A stretch of 64,000 bases of DNA, taken from positions 18,539-82,538 of the forward strand of contig JAAEMK010000272.1 of NCBI GenBank assembly GCA_024225635.1, written 5' to 3'. Each line of letters opens with the position of its first letter. Within the stretch, counting starts at the first letter, position 1. The notes under the pieces were generated by a model. The model did no database searches and was not told the DNA's origin. It saw nothing but the letters and a program-made list of their open reading frames with translations. This DNA comes from Desulfobacteraceae bacterium (GTDB lineage: Bacteria; Desulfobacterota; Desulfobacteria; Desulfobacterales; Desulfobacteraceae). Of this stretch, positions 44,807-55,245 are shown piece by piece. Position numbers and translations under genes: made by a program.

Positions 44807-46236
44807 TCTTTTTTCAATCAATCAAAGGACGGCTGACTTTCAGCCTGGTGGCAGGGCTGATGGTGATGTATCTGTGTGCGGGCGTCGCCTTTTATCAGAT
44901 TGCCAAGTCATTTTTGACGGACCAGTTTGATGACCAACTTACCGCATGGGTAAATAATATTTCCGAAATGTTCGATTTTGAAGAGGGGGCAACCGATGAT
45001 GAATTTCAAAATACGATTTTTGATAACCAGTACCGGTTAAGCGATAAAAAATATTATCAGGTCTGGACTGATAAAGGAACTACGGTATCTAAAAGCCTCT
45101 CCCTTGAATCCCATGTGCTGCCCTTTAATCATGTGGGACTTCATGAATACGGATTCCTGGATATCAACCTTCCTGGCGGTGTCCAGGGAAGAGGGGTGGT
45201 ATTTTCCTATGTGAATCACAGGATGGATGAGTCATTGCCCCCGGTTTACACTTTTCAGGAAACCCATAACACGCTTGTCATCATGCTTGCCCATTCCCGT
45301 GAAAACCTTGACGAAATTCTCATGGTTATCCTTGTCTGCCTGGTCGGTGTGGGGGCCGTTATCGTTACAGGAAGCGGATTGATAATTCAAAGATCGGTCA
45401 AACAAGGGCTGACACCCCTCCATAGGATTGCGGAAAGAACCGCCGGGATAGACAGTGACAATCTTGCACAGCGCTTTACTGAAAACCGGCTGCCGGAAGA
45501 GCTGAAGCCCATTACTCAGCGGCTCGATGATATGCTTGGGAGGCTCGAAAAGTCGTTTTCCCGGGAAAAACGGTTTACAGCCAATGTCGCCCATGAACTC
45601 AGGACGCCCATTGCGGAATTGAGAGCCTTGGCTGAAGTCGGCCTGCAAGAGGATCTGACCGGTTTTGAAAACATACGTCCCTATTTCCAGGATGCTTTGT
45701 CCGTGGCCATCCAAATGCAGGGGCTGACTGAATCACTGCTGACGCTTGCCCGGATCGATGCCGGGAATATGGCGGTGTCCATGGAAGATCTGAACCTGGA
45801 GGCCCTTGTTTCCAAGATTGTAAAGCTGTATGACGCTAAAAAAGGCGCGAGAAACCTTGAAACGGTTATCAATTGCAGCGGCATGCCGGTAATCCGTACG
45901 GACCGCATGCTTCTGACCACCGTATTTACAAACATCATCTCAAACGCGTTAAGCTATTCTCCGGATGGAACCACCACTGCCGTCTCTTTATCAGAACTTG
46001 AAACGGGATATTGCCTCAGGGTTTCAAATCAGGTTGCCAAAGATCTTTCCCCGGACGACCTGTCCCGGATGTTCGAGCCTTTCTGGCGCAGGGATGACGC
46101 CCGCTCCGACCTTGCCCACAGCGGACTCGGCCTTGCCATTGTCAAGTCCTGCTGCCGTCTGCTCCATATCTCCATTGAAGCATCCCGGCCTTCCCCTGAG
46201 GTCTTTACACTGTCTCTTTTTATGAAAGAGGTTTAA
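44803..46236 (+). CDS. Membrane sensor histidine kinase, HAMP type
   Basis: The 477-residue kinase has membrane helices at about 11-33 and 172-196. A periplasmic domain of about 140 residues lies between, followed by HAMP (VKQGLTPLHRIAERTAGID). H264 is in FTANVAHELRTPIAELR. The ATPase boxes are FTNIISNALSYSPDG and SGLGLAIVKSCCRL. It matches the QseC/TctE kinase type, and its partner is the regulator directly upstream. Confidence 0.93.
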   Translation: MIFFQSIKGRLTFSLVAGLMVMYLCAGVAFYQIAKSFLTDQFDDQLTAWVNNISEMFDFEEGATDDEFQNTIFDNQYRLSDKKYYQVWTDKGTTVSKSLSLESHVLPFNHVGLHEYGFLDINLPGGVQGRGVVFSYVNHRMDESLPPVYTFQETHNTLVIMLAHSRENLDEILMVILVCLVGVGAVIVTGSGLIIQRSVKQGLTPLHRIAERTAGIDSDNLAQRFTENRLPEELKPITQRLDDMLGRLEKSFSREKRFTANVAHELRTPIAELRALAEVGLQEDLTGFENIRPYFQDALSVAIQMQGLTESLLTLARIDAGNMAVSMEDLNLEALVSKIVKLYDAKKGARNLETVINCSGMPVIRTDRMLLTTVFTNIISNALSYSPDGTTTAVSLSELETGYCLRVSNQVAKDLSPDDLSRMFEPFWRRDDARSDLAHSGLGLAIVKSCCRLLHISIEASRPSPEVFTLSLFMKEV

Positions 46237-46242
46237 GGATAA

Positions 46243-47250
46243 TTACCCGGCGGAATAACCGGGAATAAAATCAGGTTCCCTGACTTCCGTCATGGAGATG
46301 GCTTCCTCGGGACAAACCGTTGCGCATTGACCGCATCCCAGGCATTTTTGCCGGTTCACTTCCGCGATGCCGTAGCTGTTGACGGCAACCGCTTCAAACC
46401 AGCAACGTTCTTCACACAGGCCGCAGGAGGAGCATTTGCCGGCATCGATGGCCGGTGCGTAGCGGCTTGGATCGCAAAGGGAGACACCTTCCGCCACCAG
46501 CAAGGAAAACGACTGGCAGCAACACCCGCAGCAATTGCAGATGAACCCGCCGATATCGGCTTTATTCATGGTCACGTGGACAAGTCCCGCTTCCTGGGCG
46601 CTTTCTATGATCCCAAGGGCTTCCGCCTTGGTTACTTCCCGGCCCGATCCCCTTTCAATGGTGTATTCCGCCCCACGGTTGACCTGGAGACAAACCTCCA
46701 GGGGGGCGTCGCATTTACCCATGGTCAGTCTGCATGTGCACTTGGTGACCGCCAGACGTCCGGCATTCTCGATGGTTTGCTTTACGTCTTCCGTGGTGAG
46801 CACTTTCACCTTTCCCGCATCAATGGATTTATTGACGGGAATCACCCGGGTAAAAGGCTTGGGCATGAATTGCTGGATCAGCGGCGCCAGCTTGGGCCAT
46901 TCCTCCTCCATATACTGTTTCCACAGATCATAAAAAGCCTTGGGCGCCTCCGGCCATACAATGCTTGCATCATGAAACTGGGCGATATGCGCCGGGGCCC
47001 TGAAGCTCTCAACCCCGTCTTTCATTTTTTTAAACGCCAGCCCTTTGTGAAACAGATCGGCAAGGTCCGACTCGATTTCCTCTTCACTCCGTTTCAATTT
47101 CGCCGCCAGGGAATGTTGGCTTCCGGGTAAAGAGATCAAAAGTTCGGCCTGTTCTTCATTGATCATGGATTCAAGTATCCTGGGTAACCAGATCGAATCT
47201 TCCTGAAACATATTCGCAGCAAACTGTTGATAAGGTGATTTCGCGGTCAT
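46243..47250 (-). CDS. Multi-cluster iron-sulfur protein with N-terminal helical domain
   Basis: The 335-residue protein has an N-terminal winged-helix-like segment (ESMINEEQAELLISLPGSQ, LAAKLKRSEEEIESDLADL) that resembles a small DNA- or protein-binding module. Two Cys-rich stretches follow (KCTCRLTMGKCDAPLEVC and ICNCCGCCCQSF), then two ferredoxin motifs (CSSCGLCEERC and CLGCGQCATVCPE). No signal peptide is seen. It may carry three or four [4Fe-4S] clusters in the cytosol. Similar proteins occur in anaerobes as electron-transfer partners of unknown dehydrogenases. It ends 7 bp from the convergent kinase gene. Confidence 0.82.
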   Translation of the reverse strand: MTAKSPYQQFAANMFQEDSIWLPRILESMINEEQAELLISLPGSQHSLAAKLKRSEEEIESDLADLFHKGLAFKKMKDGVESFRAPAHIAQFHDASIVWPEAPKAFYDLWKQYMEEEWPKLAPLIQQFMPKPFTRVIPVNKSIDAGKVKVLTTEDVKQTIENAGRLAVTKCTCRLTMGKCDAPLEVCLQVNRGAEYTIERGSGREVTKAEALGIIESAQEAGLVHVTMNKADIGGFICNCCGCCCQSFSLLVAEGVSLCDPSRYAPAIDAGKCSSCGLCEERCWFEAVAVNSYGIAEVNRQKCLGCGQCATVCPEEAISMTEVREPDFIPGYSAG

Positions 47251-47578
47251 GGTGATCGATCTCCAAAAAGATTAAAAGCGTTTTTTGCATATTCAGGCTT
47301 GTTGAACGCCACGTCAAGACTTTTTTCTTGATGAAAATCCCTTTCATAGCTATATTAAGAAACAGGCCTTCGAAAAAAGAATGGTTTTAAGATTTCCCTT
47401 CTCCTGTGATCATAGTTTTTGTTCAAGCAACCCGGAAGATCCCTGATCAAACATATTCATAGTCTTAAGCCATTGTCAAAAGGCAAGCGGTATCGGGAGG
47501 CATTGTGTTCTTTTTTTAGATATAAATATCGGGCTATGGGTTGTCCGACTCAAAATCGTGAAAAAGAGGGATATAAAA
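47251..47578. other. Divergent intergenic region
   Basis: This 328-bp AT-rich stretch separates the iron-sulfur gene from the MCP. No gene, repeat or convincing promoter is visible. Confidence 0.5.
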
Positions 47579-49549
47579 ATGGAAGAATCAAAAGGGTCTT
47601 TCTGGAAAGATTTAAAACTATCAGTAAAGTTTGGCCTTACTCTCGGAGTGGTGCTGGTTTTGTTCATAGTTGTCGTGCTTATATTTCGATATACGGTTGA
47701 CTCCTCCATTGATGGCTATAACGGTGTTATTAAACATGAAATAGCTATTTCAGAGCATGCATTGAATATTAACGGATTTATGTTGCAGTGCCGCAGGAAT
47801 GAGAAGGACTTTCTGCTGAGAAGAGAAATGAAATATTTGCCGCAATTTGAAAAGAATATTGCCTCATTAAAAAAAGAAGCGGAATTGATAGTTGATAAAG
47901 AAAAGGGAGGAAATCGGAAAACATCAGACCTGGCATCCCTCATAATTAAGGATGCCGATGAATATGAGAAATCATTTTATGCATTGGTTGAGTCATGGAA
48001 AATTAAAGGTCTGGATCATAAGTCGGGATTGCAGGGTAAATTCAGGGAGATCGTACATAAATGGTCAGACATGGTAAATTCTCATAAAGGCAGTGATCTG
48101 TATTTGGCTTTGCTTCTTGATATACGAAAACAGGAAAAAGACTATCTTCTTCGGGGGGATGAAAAATATGTTAAAAAAACTATTGATGCTGTTGAAAAGC
48201 TCAAAAATGCAATTGCAGGTTCTGATTCGGATGGGAAATATAAAGAAAGTGCGCTTCAAATGGCAAAATCCTATACGGAAGCATTTAAAGGATTGGTAAA
48301 GGAAGACAGGAATATCGTTTCACTCATAGCGAAAATGCGTGATGCGGTTCATGACATTGAACCGAAAATTGAAGAGATAACAAAAAAATCAAAGGGAATT
48401 AAAAACTCACAGATAGAACACATAATCAAAACAGCGTCGCAAAACAAAAGAATAGCTATTGTAATAGCAGTCTTTTCAATTATTTTCTGTCTTGCAGCCT
48501 CTTATTTAATAATTCTTGTTGTTACAAAGCCAATTGCAAAAAGTGTGGATTTTGCCAAACAGATGTCGGCAGGTGATTTCTCAAATACGCTTGATATTGA
48601 CCAGAAAGACGAGATCGGTCTTTTGGCGGATGCACTAAATAACATGTCCGCCAGTCTCAGTTCAATGTTTAAAGACATCGATGATGGCGCCGGTACAATA
48701 TTTTCTTCAGCCACGGAACTGTCATCCATATCCCGGCAGATGACACATGGCGCTGACCAGGCTTCCGGCAAGTCTAACACTGTCGCTTCGGCAGCTGAAG
48801 AGATGAGTTCCAATATGAATTCAGTATCCGCGGCTTCGGAACAAGCGTCAACTAATCTGAGCACTGTTGCCTCTGCTTCCGAGGAGATGACCGCAACAAT
48901 CAGCGAAATTGCCCAAAACACGGAAAAAGCAAGGAGTATATCCGAATCTGCTGTCACACAGGCAAAAAGCGCCTCAAGTAAGGTAAATGAGCTTGGGGCC
49001 GCAGCCCAGGACGTAGGAAAAGTGGTTGAAACGATAAATGATATTTCCGAGCAGACAAATCTGTTGGCTTTAAACGCCACCATCGAGGCGGCAAGAGCCG
49101 GTGAGGCCGGTAAGGGATTTGCTGTTGTGGCCAACGAAATCAAGGAGCTTGCCAAGCAAACAGCAGAAGCGACCCGGAATATAAAGGAAAGAATAGGGGG
49201 TATTCAGGATACCACCGTAACAACTGTTCAGGAGATTGGGCAAATCACCAAAGTGATCGATGATATAAATGAAATTGTATCTGTTATAGCAACAGCTGTT
49301 GAAGAGCAATCGGCAACGACCAGAGAGATCGCAAGCAGTATCTCCCAGGTTTCACAGGGAATACAGGAAGTCAATGAGAATGTTGTTCAAAGTTCCAGCG
49401 TTGCGGGAGAAATTGCCCAGGATATAGACGAGGTCAATCAGGCCGCCGGAGAGATATCCAGCAGTGCTTCCCAGGTAAACATCAGTTCTGAAGAATTATC
49501 AAAACTAGGCGGACAGTTAAAAGAGATGGTTGAAAAATTTAAAATTTGA
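47579..49549 (+). CDS. Methyl-accepting chemotaxis protein with HBM-like sensor
   Basis: The ATG at 47579 has AGAGGG upstream; a GTG at 47558 is possible. The 656-residue receptor has a membrane helix at about 18-37. An all-helical periplasmic domain of about 250 residues follows, with two RNEKDFLLR-like repeats ([26 protein letters not shown]), the mark of the HBM (helical bimodular) domain. Then come a second membrane helix, HAMP and the signalling hairpin with the standard tip ([21 protein letters not shown]). HBM sensors bind organic acids such as malate or acetate. The gene is AT-richer than most of the window and has no chemotaxis neighbours. Confidence 0.92.
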   Translation: MEESKGSFWKDLKLSVKFGLTLGVVLVLFIVVVLIFRYTVDSSIDGYNGVIKHEIAISEHALNINGFMLQCRRNEKDFLLRREMKYLPQFEKNIASLKKEAELIVDKEKGGNRKTSDLASLIIKDADEYEKSFYALVESWKIKGLDHKSGLQGKFREIVHKWSDMVNSHKGSDLYLALLLDIRKQEKDYLLRGDEKYVKKTIDAVEKLKNAIAGSDSDGKYKESALQMAKSYTEAFKGLVKEDRNIVSLIAKMRDAVHDIEPKIEEITKKSKGIKNSQIEHIIKTASQNKRIAIVIAVFSIIFCLAASYLIILVVTKPIAKSVDFAKQMSAGDFSNTLDIDQKDEIGLLADALNNMSASLSSMFKDIDDGAGTIFSSATELSSISRQMTHGADQASGKSNTVASAAEEMSSNMNSVSAASEQASTNLSTVASASEEMTATISEIAQNTEKARSISESAVTQAKSASSKVNELGAAAQDVGKVVETINDISEQTNLLALNATIEAARAGEAGKGFAVVANEIKELAKQTAEATRNIKERIGGIQDTTVTTVQEIGQITKVIDDINEIVSVIATAVEEQSATTREIASSISQVSQGIQEVNENVVQSSSVAGEIAQDIDEVNQAAGEISSSASQVNISSEELSKLGGQLKEMVEKFKI

Positions 49550-49744
49550 GGATCGAAAGTCTTTCCCGGTCTCTCCAAGCCGTCAGCATGATCTGCGGCT
49601 TCAACTGACAGGTTGACCGGTCATCCCCTGAAAGCTCATCCCCGGAAAGTTCATACCCATAATATCTTATTTGTTGATTTTATGGAGATAGTCTGGTTTG
49701 GTGATGAATCATCAACTTGTATTCAAGGGGGGCAGGTGGCTGAC

Positions 49745-52516
49745 ATGACGGCAGACGATACCCGGCCGGTTTTTTCCGGGAACAGTGCCGGGGGAAAAGC
49801 ATGGGATTCCCACTCCCCCGGTATTATAAAATATGCCCGGCTTCATGGGACGCTGTGGACAATTGTTCTTGTTGCTTCATTGGCCTGGAACATCAGTCTC
49901 GTGAATCGGAATACCCTTGAAGAGGTATGTATCCAGGCACGGTCCGCTTTTGAAAAAGACGTAATGTATCGCCGCTGGAATGCCATTTACGGTGAAATTT
50001 ATGCCCCTGTCAGCGATAAGGTGCAGCCCAATCCCTATCTCTCCCACATGCCGGAGAGAGAAATTTCGACCCCGTCTGGTAAATTATTGACCCTCATAAA
50101 CCCGGCCTATATGACACGTCAGGTGCATGAACTGGCCCAGGAAGAATTCGGTGTCCGCGGGCACATCACAAGCCTGGCCCCGATTCGTCCGCAAAATGCG
50201 CCTGACCCATGGGAAGTCGAAGCACTGAAAGCCTTTGAGGGGGGTAACACTGAAATCAGCTCCCTGGAAATTATTGACGGGAAAGAGTATTTGCGTTTGA
50301 TGCGCCCGTTGATCAACGAGCAGGGATGTCTGAAATGCCATAGCGGCCAAGGGGATACACCGGGAAGTATCAGGGGCGGGATCAGTGTTGCTGTCCCCAT
50401 GAAGTCCCTGAGGGCCATATCCCATAAGCATATTTTTTCATTAATATTGGCTCATGTTTTGTTGTGGATGATCGGACTTTCCGGCATTGTTGTCGGTACC
50501 AGACGGTTGATACGGAGCGAAAGGGAGCGGAAACGGGCGGATACGGCGTTTAAAAAGGCCAAGAGGGAAACCGAAACCGCCAACGATAAGCTTGTCAGGG
50601 TCAATGAACAACTTAAGCAGGCCATTGAAAAGGCCAATGAAATGACCATGGAGCTCCAAAGAGCCTATGAAGCCAGGGGCGAGTTCCTGGCAAATATGAG
50701 CCATGAGATTCGAACGCCCATGAATGCCATCATCGGTTTGAGCGAACTGGCACTGGGAACCGAATCAAACGCCAAGCGGTTGGATTGTTTGGGAAAAGTG
50801 TCGTCATCCGCCAAATCCCTTCTTGGAATTATCAATGACATCCTTGATTATTCAAAAATTGAAGCCGGAAAACTTGCAATGGAGGAGACATTCTTCAATC
50901 TGGAAGATGTGCTGGACAACATTTCAAACCTTGTCTCTCTTGCGGCAGAGGAAAAAGGGGTTGAATTGATATTCAATACGAATATGGTTGTTCCGGTATA
51001 TCTCATGGGCGATCCCCTGCGGCTGGGGCAGGTTATTCTCAACCTGACCAATAATGCGATCAAATTTACTGAACAAGGAGAGATCGTCATTACCACCCAA
51101 TTGGAAAAAGAGGCACCGGATCATGTGGTCTTGAGGTTTTCCGTGCAGGATACCGGTATCGGCATGACCCGGGAGCAAATTGAAAAGCTCTTTCAATCCT
51201 TTTCCCAGGCCGATAGATCCACCACAAGAAAATACGGGGGAACAGGCCTCGGTCTGGCAATTTCCAAGCGGCTGGTGGATATGATGGATGGTGAAATCGT
51301 GGTAGAGAGTGAACCGGCAAAAGGCAGTATGTTTTCATTCTCGGCAAAATTCAACCGTGCCGTCAAAGAGGAGGAAAGAGCGTCTGTTCCGCCTGAAGAT
51401 CCGGGGCGTATCGAACCCCATGGGGCAAAGCAGGTATTTGAGCATTCGGAAGAGCTGAAAGATATTAAAGGCGCAAGGATTCTCCTGGTGGAAGACAACC
51501 GGCTCAATCAGCAGGTGGCCGTTGAACTGCTGGAACAGGCAGGGATGCAGGTGGAGGTCGCTAATAACGGCGCCACGGCGGTTCAAAAAGTAAAAGCGTA
51601 TGAATTTGACCTGGTGTTCATGGATATTGAGATGCCGGAAATGGATGGGTATGAAGCGACAAAAATCATCAGGGAAGATGCGAAATTGCGAAGACTTCCG
51701 ATTGTCGCCATAACCGCCCATGCCATGGCGGATGATGAAAGAAGATGCCTTGAGGTTGGAATGAACGCCCATATCTCAAAGCCGATCAATCCTGAATTAT
51801 TATACTACACACTGGTAAAGCTGACAGCTCCCGGGAAACGGCATTTGAAGGAGACCGGCACCAGGCGGGGGAATGATCATGACGGGATGGTTCCTGAGCG
51901 TCCTGTCCCCCGGAACATGCCGGGAATAAATATTGAATCTGGGTTACGCAACGTTGGCGGGAATAAAACATTGTACAGGAAAATTCTGAAGAACTTTCAT
52001 TCCGATTATTCGGATGTGATGCAGACCATACGACACGCATTTGATAAGGATAATGCGGATGATGTGAAGGAAATGATCCATACGATAAAGGGCGTATCCG
52101 GAAGTATCGGTGCCGATGATTTACATGGGATTTCCAAAGAAATTGATACGTGCTTAAAAATGAGAAAAATTGATACCATGGACGCCATGCTCGATACGCT
52201 GAAAGAGTCGTTTGATATCGTTTTCAACACCATAGAAGATCTGGAGGCGCAGGAAAACGGGGAAAAACATATCATGGCAGCGCCCGAGCCGGATAAGACC
52301 GGCCTGTTACCGGCCCTTACGGAGCTCGACGGATTGTTGGGCCAGGCACATTCAAAATCCGAACAGCGTTTTAATTCCCTGAAAAGCGCTGTCAATTCGG
52401 CCGGGTTACGGGAACAGGCCCATACCTTGGGCGCATATATAGAAAATTTTGACTTTGAGGAAGCCAGGGACGTAGTAAGGGAAATTATCAACGATCTTGA
52501 GGAAACGAATGAATAG
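49745..52516 (+). CDS. Hybrid kinase with c-heme DUF3365 sensor, HisKA-HATPase-REC-Hpt
   Basis: The start is uncertain: ATG 49745 has AGGTGG upstream; ATG 49682 or TTG 49613 would add 21 or 44 residues. From 49745 the protein has 923 residues. Membrane helices at about 35-55 and 232-252 flank a periplasmic Tll0287/DUF3365 domain. This domain contains a c-type heme motif, CLKCH (195-199), followed by [19 protein letters not shown]. The kinase follows (H320 in [24 protein letters not shown]), then a receiver ([16 protein letters not shown]) and an Hpt domain ([13 protein letters not shown]). It resembles BarA-like tripartite kinases. A covalent heme suggests sensing of redox state or a gas. It overlaps the sigma-54 regulator gene by 8 bp. 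Confidence 0.88.
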   Translation: MTADDTRPVFSGNSAGGKAWDSHSPGIIKYARLHGTLWTIVLVASLAWNISLVNRNTLEEVCIQARSAFEKDVMYRRWNAIYGEIYAPVSDKVQPNPYLSHMPEREISTPSGKLLTLINPAYMTRQVHELAQEEFGVRGHITSLAPIRPQNAPDPWEVEALKAFEGGNTEISSLEIIDGKEYLRLMRPLINEQGCLKCHSGQGDTPGSIRGGISVAVPMKSLRAISHKHIFSLILAHVLLWMIGLSGIVVGTRRLIRSERERKRADTAFKKAKRETETANDKLVRVNEQLKQAIEKANEMTMELQRAYEARGEFLANMSHEIRTPMNAIIGLSELALGTESNAKRLDCLGKVSSSAKSLLGIINDILDYSKIEAGKLAMEETFFNLEDVLDNISNLVSLAAEEKGVELIFNTNMVVPVYLMGDPLRLGQVILNLTNNAIKFTEQGEIVITTQLEKEAPDHVVLRFSVQDTGIGMTREQIEKLFQSFSQADRSTTRKYGGTGLGLAISKRLVDMMDGEIVVESEPAKGSMFSFSAKFNRAVKEEERASVPPEDPGRIEPHGAKQVFEHSEELKDIKGARILLVEDNRLNQQVAVELLEQAGMQVEVANNGATAVQKVKAYEFDLVFMDIEMPEMDGYEATKIIREDAKLRRLPIVAITAHAMADDERRCLEVGMNAHISKPINPELLYYTLVKLTAPGKRHLKETGTRRGNDHDGMVPERPVPRNMPGINIESGLRNVGGNKTLYRKILKNFHSDYSDVMQTIRHAFDKDNADDVKEMIHTIKGVSGSIGADDLHGISKEIDTCLKMRKIDTMDAMLDTLKESFDIVFNTIEDLEAQENGEKHIMAAPEPDKTGLLPALTELDGLLGQAHSKSEQRFNSLKSAVNSAGLREQAHTLGAYIENFDFEEARDVVREIINDLEETNE

Positions 52517-54287
52517 ACCCAGCATACTAATTGTAGATGATGAGAGGGCGAATCTGAATATTCTGATCAGCGCCTTGGAGGCTGACTCTGAAATCAAAAT
52601 TGCTAAAAACGGAAAACAGGCGCTGGAACGGGCTGTTTCCCTTCAACCGGATCTTATCTTGCTCGATATCAAAATGCCGGGGCTTGATGGTTACCAGGTC
52701 TGTGAAAAGCTGAAAGCAGATGAACGGACAACCGGGATTCCGGTGATCTTCATCAGCGGGCTGGATGAAACCTTTGACAAGGTGAAGGCTTTTCAAAAAG
52801 GCGGTGTGGACTACATCAGCAAACCGTTTCAGCCTGGGGAAGTGCGTGCCAGGGTTCGGGTTCAGCTGGATCTGAAGAAAACCCGGGACCTGTTGCTGCA
52901 GGCCGTCCGGGAAAAAGAGGAAGCCAATTTATTGCAGCGGATAATTTTTGCAAGTGTCCAGGATGCTATTATCACTGTGGATGAAAACCTGCGTATCCTT
53001 AATTCCAACAAAAAGCTGGGAGAGATATGCTGCCGGGCGGATGAAAACAAGTTGTTTCTCTTTGAAGAAAACCCCGACAGCGGCCTGTGCCCTTGTAATG
53101 AGGTGATACGCCGGACACTTGCGGGTCAGCATCCGGTATCTGAATACCGGGCAAGGTGTAACTGCCGGATGCATGGTCCCAGGACCATGGTATTGAACGC
53201 TTCCCCAATAAACGATCCGGAGAACAGGTTCAAAGGCGTCGTGCTTGTTATCAGGGATATCAGCCGTCTTGCCCAATTGGAAAAAGATCTTTTTGAGCGA
53301 AGCCGCTTCCACAATATCGTTGGTAAAAGTAAAAAAATGCAGAAGATTTTCTCCCTTCTGGAACAGATGGCCGATATGGAATTTAACGCGTTGATTACCG
53401 GCGACAGCGGCACTGGCAAGGAGTTGATAGCCGATGCGATTCATTACGGCAGCAGCCGGTCAAACGGGCCGTTGATAAAAGTCAACTGTGCCGCTTTGTC
53501 GGACAATCTTCTGGAAAGTGAACTGTTTGGCCATGTACGGGGTGCTTTCACAGGCGCGGTCAGGGACCGGGAAGGCAGAATTCAGGCGGCCGAGGGCGGA
53601 ATCCTGTTTCTTGATGAAATAGGCGATGTCTCACCGAACATGCAGCTCCGGCTGCTTCGGTTCCTTGAAGCAAAAGAGTACGAACGGGTTGGGGAATCAA
53701 ATACCCGAATCGCAAATGTCCGGGTCGTGGCCGCGACCAATTGCGACCTCCAGGAAAAGATCCGCAAAGGGGAGTTCCGCAAGGATTTGTATTACCGGTT
53801 GATGGGACTGAATTTTCACCTGCCTCTGCTCAGGGACAGGGTGGAGGATATTCCCCTTCTTTGCGACTTTTTCATCCGGCAATTTCAAAAATCCCATAAC
53901 AAGAATATCTCAGGGGTTGCGGAACCCGTGCTGAAACGATTTCTGGAACATTCCTGGCCGGGAAATGTACGCGAACTCAAGAGTACCCTGGAGTTCGCCT
54001 GCGCCCTGTGTCCGGGCGAATTGATCCGGGAGGAGCACCTGCCCGCTTATTTTATGGATGCCGTGGCGGAAAGGCTGTCCCAGGAGCCACTTCCGGCATC
54101 GGCGGCGGAAGGGGGGGACTCCGAGAAAACCGTCATCATTCAAACGCTGGATCGCATTGACTGGAACAAGGCCAAGGCAGCCCGCCTTCTGGGCATAAGC
54201 AGAGCCACGCTTTACAATAAACTCAAGCGTTACGGGATCACAGGGAAAGGGGCTGAAAATAAGGGGGTAACCCTTTTGCAGGATTAG
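52509..54287 (+). CDS. Sigma-54-dependent regulator REC-PAS-AAA-HTH with Cys-rich PAS
   Basis: The ATG at 52509 has GAGGAAACG upstream and lies within the end of the kinase gene. The 592-residue product has a receiver (D53, [15 protein letters not shown]) and a PAS domain (about 142-255). An AAA domain follows (Walker A GDSGTGKE at 298-305; GAFTGA loop; [18 protein letters not shown]), then a Fis-type HTH ([21 protein letters not shown]). The PAS domain holds six cysteines: C174, C175, C194, C196, C217 and C219, in CC, CxC and CxC groups. These could bind an iron-sulfur cluster or zinc. It should activate sigma-54 promoters in response to the heme kinase. Confidence 0.92.
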   Translation: MNRPSILIVDDERANLNILISALEADSEIKIAKNGKQALERAVSLQPDLILLDIKMPGLDGYQVCEKLKADERTTGIPVIFISGLDETFDKVKAFQKGGVDYISKPFQPGEVRARVRVQLDLKKTRDLLLQAVREKEEANLLQRIIFASVQDAIITVDENLRILNSNKKLGEICCRADENKLFLFEENPDSGLCPCNEVIRRTLAGQHPVSEYRARCNCRMHGPRTMVLNASPINDPENRFKGVVLVIRDISRLAQLEKDLFERSRFHNIVGKSKKMQKIFSLLEQMADMEFNALITGDSGTGKELIADAIHYGSSRSNGPLIKVNCAALSDNLLESELFGHVRGAFTGAVRDREGRIQAAEGGILFLDEIGDVSPNMQLRLLRFLEAKEYERVGESNTRIANVRVVAATNCDLQEKIRKGEFRKDLYYRLMGLNFHLPLLRDRVEDIPLLCDFFIRQFQKSHNKNISGVAEPVLKRFLEHSWPGNVRELKSTLEFACALCPGELIREEHLPAYFMDAVAERLSQEPLPASAAEGGDSEKTVIIQTLDRIDWNKAKAARLLGISRATLYNKLKRYGITGKGAENKGVTLLQD

Positions 54288-54310
54288 CCCCCCGGGAAAT
54301 GATATATAAA

Positions 54311-54844
54311 TCAAGCCTTTTTGAATTTCTTTCCAACGCCGGCCATACCCAACAGGCCCGCGCCAAGAAGGAGGAATGTCGAGGGTTCCGGGATCGGTGC
54401 CGGGGAAGGTTCGTACTCGATAATATAGGAATTACCGCTGACAGGAGAAGTATTTCTCCATTTGCCCGCAAGCATGGCTCCAAAATACCAACCATCATAC
54501 TGTTTGGGGTATCCATCTTCCCAATTAGTATATCCGGAAAAGTCTTCCCCTGTTATCCAGCCCCAGCTGTCGATGCCTTTGTCGTATTTGGCTCCTGTCA
54601 TTGCCCATCCTGAGTTGATGCTTGATACAAAATCGTTTTCAGATTCGGAAGTAATCGTTACAAGGTGACCGGTTACACCATTGAATTCTGCGCTTGAGGC
54701 TAAATCATTGGCTTGATCCCATGTAAAAGCGCCATAGACGTATTCATAGTAATGTCCGTTGAATTCAATTGGAGCGGCCTGGGCTACACCAAGCATGCCG
54801 AATGCTAACAAGAGTGCCAGATAAACAGTATTCAGTTTTTTCAT
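54311..54844 (-). CDS. PEP-CTERM protein with C-type-lectin-like domain
   Basis: The ATG at 54844 has TGGAGG upstream; the longer frame to 54910 lacks one. The 177-residue product has a signal peptide (LALLLAFGMLGVAQA). A lectin-like domain follows (HYYEYVYGAFTWDQANDLA, GHLVTITSESENDFV, WGWITGEDFSGYTNWEDG). The C-terminal sorting signal is PIPEPSTFLLLGAGLLGM with a basic tail (KKFKKA). PEP-CTERM proteins are processed by an exosortase and delivered to the envelope or to exopolysaccharide. No exosortase gene is in the window. The domain is close to those called C-type lectin in anaerobes; ligand unknown. Confidence 0.87.
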   Translation of the reverse strand: MKKLNTVYLALLLAFGMLGVAQAAPIEFNGHYYEYVYGAFTWDQANDLASSAEFNGVTGHLVTITSESENDFVSSINSGWAMTGAKYDKGIDSWGWITGEDFSGYTNWEDGYPKQYDGWYFGAMLAGKWRNTSPVSGNSYIIEYEPSPAPIPEPSTFLLLGAGLLGMAGVGKKFKKA

Positions 54845-55245
54845 CTCGATAAACCTCCAGATTTTGATCCGTTTGTGGGTTGGCTTTAAAGTAATCCCTC
54901 GCAACGTCATTGGTTCCCGGTTGAGATTCTACCTGGTTCTTTCCATGCAATGATAATTTGCGGGCTATCTCCTCCTTTTTTTAGTTTTTAATTAAGATTC
55001 AATATTGATGGGCCTGTAAAAAGCCGGACCTGGTGTGAATACCGGAACAGTGTTGCCAGTACCGTGCCACAAAGGCATGGATATTGTAACGTCTTGTAAT
55101 GACAAATTGTTAAGGGATGATTTGGAGAGAAGGTGGGAACGGTTTTGGGGATCAACGTGTATAAATAGACGGATCTGTCTTAGACACACCTGTCTATTTA
55201 TACACGTTGATCAGAATGCAGGGGACACCCTGTTGGAATTTCCAG
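54845..55245. other. Intergenic region with a long inverted repeat
   Basis: 401 bp separate the activase stop from the lectin-like gene; no gene is seen. Apparent frames on both strands across 55140-55215 are products of the palindrome. It contains the promoter region of the lectin gene and the repeat at 55150-55212. Confidence 0.6.
55150..55212. repeat. Perfect 21-bp inverted repeat with 21-bp spacer
   Basis: Arms 55150-55170 and 55192-55212 are perfect reverse complements; each begins or ends with GATCAACGTGTAT. The spacer holds a small palindrome, TGTCTTAGACA. There is no T-run on either side, so a simple terminator is less likely than an operator, a recombination site or a small mobile element. 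Confidence 0.85.
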
